Assembly (NCBI RefSeq): GCF_034047335.1
Contig: NZ_CP139137.1
Location: 2,914,001-2,978,000, forward strand
Reading direction: 5' to 3'
DNA: 64,000 nucleotides
Origin: Chryseobacterium sp. JJR-5R
GTDB taxonomy: Bacteria; Bacteroidota; Bacteroidia; Flavobacteriales; Weeksellaceae
Positions 52,671 through 60,572 of this stretch are shown in pieces. The number at the start of each line of letters is the position of its first letter. Within the stretch, counting starts at the first letter, position 1. The translations under genes and the position numbers were made by a program. The notes under the pieces were generated by a model. That model did not search any database. It worked only from the letters and a program-made list of their open reading frames with translations, and had not been told where the DNA came from.

Positions 52671-52931
52671 ATGCAGAGAAGGTCAAACAGAAGAAACAGA
52701 AGAAAAATCATTGAAAGAGTGAAGGATCGAAGAATCGTTATTGAGTTTGCAAAAGATGCTTCATCAAATGCTAAACGTTCTTCAAAAGCATTAGATATAT
52801 CTTATGATATTATAAAAGATGGTGCAATTTTTAAAGTATACGATAATAATATGATAAAAACTGCTAACTTAAAAAAGATTGATTCAAAAAGATCAAATCT
52901 GAAAAAAGGGAGTATCATATGTCTAAAGTGA
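52671..52931 (+). CDS. Putative small partner of the zeta-like toxin
   Basis: An 86-residue basic protein starting MQRRSNRRNRRKIIERVKD, with a more acidic and hydrophobic middle (ALDISYDIIKDGAIFKVYD). No family recognised. Its stop lies 10 bases beyond the toxin start (overlap 52919-52931), the coupled arrangement common for antitoxin-toxin pairs. An antitoxin role is inferred from position alone. Low GC. Confidence 0.55.
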   Translation: MQRRSNRRNRRKIIERVKDRRIVIEFAKDASSNAKRSSKALDISYDIIKDGAIFKVYDNNMIKTANLKKIDSKRSNLKKGSIICLK

Positions 52932-53659
52932 AGAGATTAAGAATTTTTGCAGGTCCCAATGGGTTCAGGAAAATCTACATTATTTGATTCATTTAAAGTA
53001 AATCACAATTCAGGAATTTTTATAAATTCAGATCTGGTTGAAAAGGAAATATCAGAAAAAGGCTTCATTGATTTGAAGTCTTTTTGTTTAGAACTGACGC
53101 AAAATGATTTATTGTTATTTTTTGAAAATACAGATACCAGATCATTATTAAAAAAATCAGAACAATCAGGGTTAAAAATTGACATTGAGATAAAAGAAAA
53201 TATTATTGTAAACAAATCCCGAAATACTCATAGTTATGTGGCTACTTTAATAACATCTTTTATACGAGGACATTTGCTTAAAAATCAAGATCTTTTTCAT
53301 TTGAATCAGTAATGAGCCATGTTTCAAAACTTAATGAAATTGAAGAAGCCAAGAAATTGGGCTATAAAATTTATCTCTATTTTATTTGTCTGGATTCTCC
53401 GAAAATAAATATTTCAAAAGTTAGAAACAGAGTAATGAAAGGAGGACACGATGTGAATGCTCAAAAAATTGTATCAAGATATCAAAGTACATTAGAAAAC
53501 CTGCTGCCGGCTCTTCGGCTCGCTGACCGAGCATATCTTTTTGATAATTCAAATGAAATGGTACTGATTGCAGAATCATATGATCAGGAACTAAAAATAA
53601 AGATCGACCCAGAAAAATTTCCAAACTGGTTTATCGAATATTTCATTAACAGAATTTGA
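52919..53659 (+). pseudogene. Zeta-toxin-like P-loop kinase with two frameshifts
   Basis: From ATG 52919 the frame reads MSKVKRLRIFAGPNG, the start of a Walker A motif. One extra G in the GGG at 52961-52963 shifts it; the next frame continues GSGKSTLFDSF. That frame runs through NSGIFINSDLVEKEI and IRGHLLKNQD and then stops at 53310-53312. A missing T near 53290 would restore SFSFESVMSH and join the third piece (VSKLNEIEEAKKLGYKIYLYF, then RVMKGGHDV). The joined product of about 246 residues has the zeta-toxin family pattern (P-loop, SFESV, GGHDV). Either a decayed toxin gene or two indel errors. Confidence 0.78.
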
Positions 53660-53669
53660 CTTTCCCCAG

Positions 53670-54821
53670 TTACTTCACCCTGAAATTCTGCAGTTCCTCC
53701 GGCGTATCACAACAAACCTGCTCCATGACCTGTCTGAACTGCATTTTAAGCATTTCGATAATATGGTCGCCGCCTTTGTTGCCTAAGGCTCCCACAGCAT
53801 ACATAAATGTGCGTCCCATAAAGGTAAATTCGGCACCGCAGCTTAACGCACGGGCAACATCCGGACCGGTTCTGACGCCGCTGTCCATCATAATCTTGAT
53901 CTGCCCTTTGTACTTTTCGCTGATTTCTTTCACCACGGCAATCGTAGATTCCCCGGCATCCAGCTGCCTTCCGCCATGATTGGAGATGATCATCCCATCA
54001 AATCCCAAACGTACTGCTTCAGCCGCATCTTCATCGGAAGCAACGCCTTTAATCACCAGCTTCCCTTTCCATTGATCACGGATGGCTTTGATCCTATCTG
54101 AATTTAACCTGCCGGAAAATGTAGCGTTCATGAACTGTCCCAACTGCTTCACGTTCATGTTTTTGTCCATGTATTTTTCCATGGTCTTAAAACTGGGAAC
54201 GCCGTGTTTCAATATTTCCAGGCACCATTCCGGTCTTGCCAACGCCTGGGAAACATTTCTGAAATTCAGCTGCGGCGGCATGGCCAGGCCATTCCTGATT
54301 TCTTTTGCCCGGTATCCGAACGTCGGAACATCTGCCAAAACAACGAGTACATCATAACCTGAAGCATCACAACGGTCGAGAATATCATTCCGAAGCCATT
54401 CTTCTCTCGGATGGTACAGCTGATACCAGGCTTTTCCTTCCGTTAATTCAGCAATTCTTTCAATACTGCTGGTTGTTACCGTACTTAAAATAAAAGGAAT
54501 GTTATGCTTAAAAGCTGCTTTTGCTAAAATTTCCGGAGCATTCGGCCACATCAGTCCCTGTAAACCAACGGGAGAAATCCCGAATGGTGCAGAATATTTC
54601 ACGCCGAACAATTCCGTTTCCATATTGGCTTCCGCATAGTTGTTGTTCAGGTAGCGCGGACGAAGCAGGACATCTCTCAGTTCGTTTGTATTACGGTCCC
54701 GGTTGATATTTTCATTGCAACCGCCATCCAGGTATTCGAAAGCAAAACGGGGCATTTTTTTCTTGGCTCTTTCAATTAAAAGTTCAAGGGAAGCATAATT
54801 GGTATCAAATGGAAATGCCAT
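53670..54821 (-). CDS. lldD: FMN-dependent alpha-hydroxy-acid (L-lactate) dehydrogenase
   Basis: A 383-residue member of the lactate/glycolate oxidase family. Seen: FEYLDGGCNENINRDRN (start of the FMN barrel), SAPFGISPVGLQGLMWP, AWYQLYHPREEW, DVPTFGYRAKEIRNGL (a family arginine site), LVIKGVASDEDA with the flavin lysine, and ISNHGGRQLDAG with catalytic His282 and Arg285. In this cluster it probably oxidises L-lactate, the end product of rhamnose breakdown, to pyruvate; another 2-hydroxy acid is possible. It lies 3 bp after the FGGY kinase. A relic of its 3' end is at 52515-52619. Confidence 0.9.
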   Translation of the reverse strand: MAFPFDTNYASLELLIERAKKKMPRFAFEYLDGGCNENINRDRNTNELRDVLLRPRYLNNNYAEANMETELFGVKYSAPFGISPVGLQGLMWPNAPEILAKAAFKHNIPFILSTVTTSSIERIAELTEGKAWYQLYHPREEWLRNDILDRCDASGYDVLVVLADVPTFGYRAKEIRNGLAMPPQLNFRNVSQALARPEWCLEILKHGVPSFKTMEKYMDKNMNVKQLGQFMNATFSGRLNSDRIKAIRDQWKGKLVIKGVASDEDAAEAVRLGFDGMIISNHGGRQLDAGESTIAVVKEISEKYKGQIKIMMDSGVRTGPDVARALSCGAEFTFMGRTFMYAVGALGNKGGDHIIEMLKMQFRQVMEQVCCDTPEELQNFRVK

Positions 54822-54824
54822 GTT

Positions 54825-56213
54825 TTATAAATTAAGAATTAAGGGTTGAAGCACTTTCATCTGATAATGCTGCTGTAAAAAAGTTTCGTCTATTTTCTTG
54901 TTGGAAATTACCATGGATGCGCCCAAAGCCGATCCTAATGGGGAATGTGTTGACATCACGTTGTAGTGCTGGAAATGGTGGGACATCAGTTTCATAAAGA
55001 CATCGTTGTCCGTAAAACCGCCGTCGATATAAATGTTTTTGATCTCTGAATTCCCGATGGCATTGGCAATGGTATGGATCTGCAAATCCATCAGTTCAAT
55101 CATCAGCTGATGGTACGCTTCTTCAAAAGTCGCGAACGAGTTTAAATCAGTTGCCGTAATCATTTTACGCTTCAGAATAATACCTTCAAAACGGAAATAG
55201 ATATTCTTGTTTTTCATAAGGCGCAGGTACAGGTCCTGATCAAACTGTACTTCCCTGTGGAACCCGTATTCTTTTCCGTAATAGGCACACAGTTTTTCAA
55301 CCTGGATTTTGTATTCATTGCCCATGAAAAAACGGGATGCTTTCACGCGTTTACCGTCAATCCGCATGTAATTCAGGCAGTTGTTTTCGATATCTTCATC
55401 CGTCAGGCTTTCGTCATTAAAAGGATTTAAAGAAATACTCCATGTCCCGGTTGAGAGCAATAAAAACGGTTCTTTTTTGCTTAAAATATAAGGCAGCAAT
55501 GCGGAAGAACTGTCATGGATTCCGACCCCGATCTTCATTTTTTTATTTCTGTAAGAGGTATTGATGCTCGCAGAAGTCGGAACAATGGGTCCCAGCAAAG
55601 CATCGATCCCTTCTTCGTATACCCAGTCGTGATAATCTGCTTTATCGTAATCCCATAAATTGGTGTGGCAGCCGATTGACGTAAATTCCGACACACAAAT
55701 CCCTGTAAAAAGATAAGATAAATACTGAGGCAGATGAAGGCTGTACCGGATTTTTTTAAAAACTTCCGGATGTTTGTATTTCAGCCAGAACAGCTGCAAC
55801 CCGGAATTAAGCATGCCTGTCTGGGGCGATGCCGTTTCACGGGCAATTTTCAGCTTGTTTCCGTGTTTTTCGTAAAACAGGTCGAGGATTTCCTGATCCA
55901 TCGGCTTTGTGTAGTTGTACAAAGGGGTCAGAACATTCCCTTTGTGGTCCAGGTGTACAAAGCTGGCTCCGTAGGTGGAAAAATTAATGGCTTTTACATC
56001 AAAATTTTCATCTTCAAGCATGGCATTAAAATTATCCTTGATCCAGTTCTGCAGTGCGGCAAGATCTTCAGCAGGGTAACCATCTTCATCGGCAGTAAGA
56101 GGAAGCTCGGTATATTCCCGCACAACTTCTTTGTAGTTTTTATCAAATAAGAAAAACTTTTTATTGGTTTTCCCAATATCAAATACAATGGTTACCTTCT
56201 TTTTTTTGGACAT
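54825..56213 (-). CDS. FGGY-family carbohydrate kinase, probable L-rhamnulokinase
   Basis: A 462-residue FGGY kinase. The N-terminal phosphate loop is IVFDIGKTNKKFFLFD. Further family parts are INFSTYGASFVHLD, LLSTGTWSISLNPF (adenosine side) and IYIDGGFTDNDVFMKLMSHHF near the C-terminus. FGGY kinases act on many sugars. The neighbours (rhamnose isomerase and rhamnulose-1-phosphate aldolase domain) make L-rhamnulose the likely substrate, phosphorylated at C1. L-fuculose is the alternative. It is cotranscribed with the lactate dehydrogenase gene. Confidence 0.88.
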   Translation of the reverse strand: MSKKKKVTIVFDIGKTNKKFFLFDKNYKEVVREYTELPLTADEDGYPAEDLAALQNWIKDNFNAMLEDENFDVKAINFSTYGASFVHLDHKGNVLTPLYNYTKPMDQEILDLFYEKHGNKLKIARETASPQTGMLNSGLQLFWLKYKHPEVFKKIRYSLHLPQYLSYLFTGICVSEFTSIGCHTNLWDYDKADYHDWVYEEGIDALLGPIVPTSASINTSYRNKKMKIGVGIHDSSSALLPYILSKKEPFLLLSTGTWSISLNPFNDESLTDEDIENNCLNYMRIDGKRVKASRFFMGNEYKIQVEKLCAYYGKEYGFHREVQFDQDLYLRLMKNKNIYFRFEGIILKRKMITATDLNSFATFEEAYHQLMIELMDLQIHTIANAIGNSEIKNIYIDGGFTDNDVFMKLMSHHFQHYNVMSTHSPLGSALGASMVISNKKIDETFLQQHYQMKVLQPLILNL

Positions 56214-56792
56214 TCCTGAGATGAATTTAATGATTTATGATAAAATGGTTATTAGTTTTTTTTATGTGATTTACAGAGCCTGCTAATATTTTTAACAGCC
56301 CGTTCGTTGCCGTTAAGTTTTGCCGATCCGGATACATAATTAATATATCAGTAAGGGCATTCCGCTTAACAAAGCATGCAAGGTTTCCCATTGCGTTTAT
56401 TATTTAAATGGTTATTAGTTTTTAAATCTGATTTACAGATCCTGATGTTTTAAGGCAGAATTTACTTAGTTTTTTTCAACAGCATGCCGCTTTTAAGCTT
56501 GTAAAGGAGTTGTTGTACTTAATAAAGCACGCAACCGTCCCCCTTATGCAGACTGACTTAAAAAACAACATTTACCTATTGTCTTCCAGACTGTTAAAAT
56601 AATTTCAAACCCATTAAGGAGTGTTTAGACGGTACGGTGCGGCAAGAAAAAATCCACTGATTCTTACGCGGCAAGCCATGCCTGAAACCATGTTCATCTA
56701 AACACTTCAACCTTAATGATAAAAATATAAGGATACTTATAATTAAACTTCCGGTTGCACCCGAACGTTGGAATTATCAAAATTCAGCCGGC
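56214..56792. other. 579-bp non-coding stretch with an inverted repeat
   Basis: No gene. An inverted repeat encloses about 67 bases: ATTAAGGAGTGTTTAGA (left arm ending 56629) and TCTAAACACTTCAACCTTAAT (right arm 56697-56717, with four extra bases). The ends CATTAAGG/CCTTAATG recall the repeat at 58127-58226. The enclosed part is richer in G and C (GGTACGGTGCGGCAAG). The rest is featureless by eye. The size suggests the kinase operon has its own promoter here. Confidence 0.55.
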
Positions 56793-58073
56793 TTATAACC
56801 CGGTGGCCTTGGTTTCAAAACCTCTTTCGGCAATTAAGTTTTCTCTTACCTTTAAGTTTCTGTAGGCCGCAACAGGATCCAGCGCGGCACCGGTTTTCGC
56901 TCTTGCCGCCTGTAATAACGGACGCACATCCGTTCTGTAGGCATTCTGCAAAATTTCCTGCGCGCGGACAACATCATTTTCCAGCTGTGCCGTTTTTAAG
57001 GCTTTCTGATCTACCAGAAGTGCCTGTGCATAAGCGATTAAAATAGCTTCCAAAGACTGTAAGAGATCTTCCAACGGATCTTTGATGTTATGGCTCGCAT
57101 CGATCATCCAGGCCGGATAAGGATTGTTCGGATTGTTTTCCATGCCGTACACCAGCTCATTGAAAATCAGGAATAAGGCATAAGGCTTAATGGAACCTAC
57201 CGTTAAATCATCATCCCCGTATTTGCTGTCGTTGAAATGGAACCCGCCCAGTTTCCCTTTGTACATCAGGGTGGCAACAATCTGCTCGATATTGGTATTT
57301 GGTAAGTGGTGACCTAGGTCTACCAGTGTATATGCTCTTTCACCGCAGGCATTGGCCAGCATAAAGGACGTTCCCCAATCCTGGATGGTGGTCGAATAGA
57401 AGTTCGGTTCGTAAGGTTTGTATTCAATAAACAGTTTCCAGTCTTCCGGCATGCCTGCATAGATTTCCTTTAAGCTTTTCTCTGTATTTGACAGAGCGGT
57501 CTGGAAATTCAGCTGTCCCGGAAAGCTTGCGCCGTCTGCCAGCCAAACGGTAAGGCTTTTGGAACCCAACTCTTTTCCGATCCTGATCACTTCCTTATTA
57601 TGCTCTACCGCAAAGGCTCTTGCATCTTCATTCACGGCGTTCAGAGAACCGAATTTATAGGATTGTTTTCCTCCCGGCTGATCCTGGAACGTGTTGGAGT
57701 TCATCGCATCAAACAAAAGACCGTGGGCTTCTGCTTTTTCTTTTATGGCTTTGATATCAGTAGGGATATCCCATGGAATATGTAAAGAAACGGCTCCTGC
57801 AGAATGTGTTAAGGCATGAATCAGCCCTACATCATCCAGTTTCTGCTCTAAAGAGGAAGGTTCGCCGCCGTACGAAAACCTCCCGAATCTTGTTCCGCCT
57901 GCACCTAAAGCCCAGCTTGGAATGGCAACCTGGAAATCAGCGATCTTGTCAACGATTTCAGCAACATCGGCTCCTGATTTTGTTAATTTATTCTGTAGAA
58001 AATCAAAGTCTGAATTAAAGTTTTCAACTCCGTTTTTATTATATTGTTCAATACTCTCTTTTCCTATAATCAT
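56793..58073 (-). CDS. rhaI: L-rhamnose isomerase (RhaI type)
   Basis: A 426-residue protein of the Pseudomonas-type L-rhamnose isomerase family, a TIM barrel related to xylose isomerase. Metal and substrate residues sit in IPSWALGAGGTRFGRF, LHIPWDIP, KLFIEYKPYEPNFYST (Glu), YTLVDLGHHLPNTNIEQ (Asp, His), and GGFHFNDSKYGDDDL (Asp). It converts L-rhamnose to L-rhamnulose in the cytosol. It differs from E. coli RhaA in sequence. It lies 201 bp after the fused aldolase/dehydrogenase gene. Confidence 0.92.
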   Translation of the reverse strand: MIIGKESIEQYNKNGVENFNSDFDFLQNKLTKSGADVAEIVDKIADFQVAIPSWALGAGGTRFGRFSYGGEPSSLEQKLDDVGLIHALTHSAGAVSLHIPWDIPTDIKAIKEKAEAHGLLFDAMNSNTFQDQPGGKQSYKFGSLNAVNEDARAFAVEHNKEVIRIGKELGSKSLTVWLADGASFPGQLNFQTALSNTEKSLKEIYAGMPEDWKLFIEYKPYEPNFYSTTIQDWGTSFMLANACGERAYTLVDLGHHLPNTNIEQIVATLMYKGKLGGFHFNDSKYGDDDLTVGSIKPYALFLIFNELVYGMENNPNNPYPAWMIDASHNIKDPLEDLLQSLEAILIAYAQALLVDQKALKTAQLENDVVRAQEILQNAYRTDVRPLLQAARAKTGAALDPVAAYRNLKVRENLIAERGFETKATGL

Positions 58074-58126
58074 ATTTTGATTTTAATTTTAAAAATTGAT
58101 TTTTTAACCGTCAAATGATAAGTCTA

Positions 58127-58226
58127 TTTAAACCATTAAGATTTATTAAGTTGTAAGGCTAATTAAGGGAAATAAATCTCTTAAAGCACAAGCTTAAATT
58201 GCCTGCATTATTCTTAATGGTTTAAA
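58127..58226. repeat. Palindromic repeat, CCATTAAG/CTTAATGG type
   Basis: TTTAAACCATTAAGA (58127-58141) and TCTTAATGGTTTAAA (58212-58226) are perfect 15-base inverted repeats enclosing 70 AT-rich bases, between rhaI and the fused aldolase gene. It looks like an interspersed non-autonomous element and could also act as an intra-operon hairpin. Confidence 0.65.
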
Positions 58227-58274
58227 ATTTTATTTAAGATTAAACCGCAATTTAATCATTATCTGTTTTAAAAT

Positions 58275-60377
58275 TTATCTCGGGAAAGCATTGGCCATCC
58301 CGCCGTCTACATTGATAATGTTTCCTGTGCTTTTGTCTAAAATAGCCACACAAGCGAAAACTCCGTTGGCAATATCTTCCGGAAGGATGATTTCGTTCAG
58401 TAAATTTCTTTTTGCATAGAATGCAGGCAGTTCTTCTACGGTAATCCCGTTTGCTTTTGCCCGGCCTTCTGCCCATGAACCTTCCCAGATTTTGCTGCCT
58501 ACGATGACCCCGTCAGGATTCACCACATTCACACGGATTTTATCTGCTGCCAGTTCTGCTGCCAGTAATCTGGTCATATGTTGTTGTGCTGCTTTTGCAG
58601 TTCCGTAGGCTACGTTATTAGGACCGGCCACCAGGCCGTTTTTACTTGCAATGTTTACGATGTCTCCTCCTAAATTTTGTTTCTTCATAATTTCCACACC
58701 GCTTTTCGCCATTAAAAACTGTCCTTTTACCAGCACATTTTCCAATAGGTCCCAGTCTTTTGTGGTGGTATCTTCCAGAGATTTGGAGATTGCCAAACCT
58801 GCAGAATGCACGATGATGTCTACTCCGCCGAACGCCAATACCGCTTCTTTGAAAGCATTGGCAATTGCCTCTTCACTGGTTACGTCACAAGGGACTGCAA
58901 CCGCCTGGTCTTTGCTGTACTTTTCCGTCACAGACTCTACCGCTTCCTGATTAAGGTCTGTAAAAACAACCACAGCGCCTTCCTGAACCATTTTATCGGC
59001 AATTGCCTGCCCGATTCCGCCGCCTGCGCCGGTAACGATCGCAACTTTTCTGGACAACGGTTTTTCTTTCGGCATTCTCTGAAGCTTTGCTTCTTCAAGC
59101 AGCCAATATTCGATATCGAATGCTTCCTGTCTAGGCAGTGAAGTGTATTCGGAAATTGCTTCCGCGCCGCGCATTACGTTGATGGCATTCACATAAAATT
59201 CATTGGCCACACGGGTGGTCTGCTTATCTTTTGAAAAACTGAACATTCCCACTCCCGGATAAATGATGATTACCGGGTTCGGGTCGCGCATTGCCGGGCT
59301 GTTCGGATGTCTGCAGGTTTCATAATATTCTTTATATTCCTGTCTGTACTGTTCGAAAAGCGGATTTAATTTTTCAAGGACAGATTTAGCATCAGACAAA
59401 TCTTCGTTTTTATCCAATGTCAACACCAAAGGCTGGATCTTTGTTCTCAGGAAGTGATCCGGACACGATGTTCCCATAGGTGCCAGACGATCCAGGTCAT
59501 TGCTGTTAATGTATTCCAGTACTACCTCGCTGTCGGTAAAGTGGCCCACCATTCTGTTTTCAGATGAAGCCAGCCCTCTTAACAAAGGCATTAACTGCGC
59601 AGCTTTGTCCTTACGCTCTTCAGCAGGAAGGGATTCCACTTTCTGTCCGCCGAAGACCTGTCCGTTTTTAACGATTTTTTTAGCAATATATTCAGAAGCC
59701 GTTTCAATGACTTCCAGGCTGTTCATATAACATTCGTAGGAAGTGTCTCCCCACGTAAACAGTCCGTGGCTTCCTAAAACGATCCCGCGGATTCCCGGGT
59801 TATCAGCCAGACATTTTTCCAACTGCAGTCCTAAATCAAAACCGGGACGCTGCCAAGGCACCCAGCCCATGGTGTCTCCCCAGATTTCTTTGGTAATGGC
59901 CTCGCTGTCTTTTGCGGCAGCTACTGCAATTAAAGCATCCGGGTGAAGGTGGTCAATATGTTTAAACGGAAGTAAACCATGCAGCGGCGTATCAATAGAA
60001 GGGGCTTTGCTGTCCAGATCAAAGATACAGTGGTCAAACAGGCCTACCATTCTGTCTTCGTCTGCCAGACCGCCGTACACATTTTTAAGGTTTCTCAGCC
60101 TTTCCGTATATAATCCGGCAATTCCTTTTCTGGTCAGTGTCCCAATGTCACCGCCTGAACCTTTTACCCACATTACCTCAACTTCTTCATTGGTCAACGG
60201 GTCTTTTTCAATGGTCTTACAGCTAGTGTTACCTCCACCGTAATTGGTAATTCTTAAGTCTGCTCCTAATATGTTTGAACGGTATAAAAATAAAGCCACC
60301 TGGTCATCCCCAAAAGATGCGGCTTTACTTTCGTCCCATAAATAATCTACGTATCTGAATGTTTTTACGTTTTCCAT
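58275..60377 (-). CDS. rhaEW: Bifunctional rhamnulose-1-phosphate aldolase/L-lactaldehyde dehydrogenase
   Basis: A 700-residue fusion. Residues 1-about 430 form a class II aldolase/adducin domain (ITNYGGGNTSCKT, MWVKGSGGDIGTLTRKG, the metal histidines in FKHIDHLHPDALI, and GLFTWGDTSYEC). Residues about 443-700 form a short-chain dehydrogenase (TGAGGGIGQAIA at 449-460, VHSAGLAISK, YGTAKAAQQHM, ending IINVDGGMANAFPR). The aldolase yields dihydroxyacetone phosphate and L-lactaldehyde, which the fused domain oxidises to lactate, consistent with the lactate dehydrogenase downstream. A -7 box (TAAATTTG) lies 31 bp upstream of the start. Confidence 0.93.
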   Translation of the reverse strand: MENVKTFRYVDYLWDESKAASFGDDQVALFLYRSNILGADLRITNYGGGNTSCKTIEKDPLTNEEVEVMWVKGSGGDIGTLTRKGIAGLYTERLRNLKNVYGGLADEDRMVGLFDHCIFDLDSKAPSIDTPLHGLLPFKHIDHLHPDALIAVAAAKDSEAITKEIWGDTMGWVPWQRPGFDLGLQLEKCLADNPGIRGIVLGSHGLFTWGDTSYECYMNSLEVIETASEYIAKKIVKNGQVFGGQKVESLPAEERKDKAAQLMPLLRGLASSENRMVGHFTDSEVVLEYINSNDLDRLAPMGTSCPDHFLRTKIQPLVLTLDKNEDLSDAKSVLEKLNPLFEQYRQEYKEYYETCRHPNSPAMRDPNPVIIIYPGVGMFSFSKDKQTTRVANEFYVNAINVMRGAEAISEYTSLPRQEAFDIEYWLLEEAKLQRMPKEKPLSRKVAIVTGAGGGIGQAIADKMVQEGAVVVFTDLNQEAVESVTEKYSKDQAVAVPCDVTSEEAIANAFKEAVLAFGGVDIIVHSAGLAISKSLEDTTTKDWDLLENVLVKGQFLMAKSGVEIMKKQNLGGDIVNIASKNGLVAGPNNVAYGTAKAAQQHMTRLLAAELAADKIRVNVVNPDGVIVGSKIWEGSWAEGRAKANGITVEELPAFYAKRNLLNEIILPEDIANGVFACVAILDKSTGNIINVDGGMANAFPR

Positions 60378-60407
60378 TTGTTTTATTTTTGTTTCTGAAT
60401 TTTAACC

Positions 60408-60415
60408 CAAATTTA
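60408..60415 (-). promoter_or_regulatory. -7 promoter box for the fused aldolase gene
   Basis: On the minus strand TAAATTTG fits TAnnTTTG exactly, 31 bp before the start codon. It suggests a separate transcript from the susCD genes upstream. No convincing -33 element is seen. Confidence 0.4.
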
Positions 60416-60439
60416 GACTGTAGCAACTGGTACAGCATC

Positions 60440-60516
60440 CCGTACTATACTGCTGAACCGATTATTTAAAGATCATTTAACAATGATATTTATCACATTC
60501 CGGTTCAGCGGTACGG
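60440..60516. repeat. Inverted repeat upstream of the fused aldolase gene
   Basis: CCGTAC (60440-60445) with GCTGAACCG (60452-60460) is mirrored by CGGTTCAGC (60501-60509) and GTACGG (60511-60516), around a 40-base AT-rich loop. It could terminate the susCD transcript or be a control site; the sequence alone does not decide. Confidence 0.5.
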
Positions 60517-60572
60517 TCATTAACATAAGGTTAAAATTGATTTAATATTTTGATGTGGTGTTTTAGTACGGG

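Noticed and set aside
53312..53659. Separate 115-codon gene starting MSHVSKLNEIEEAKK
   Set aside because: It is the C-terminal third of the frameshifted zeta-toxin gene. SFESV immediately precedes its apparent start in a shifted frame.
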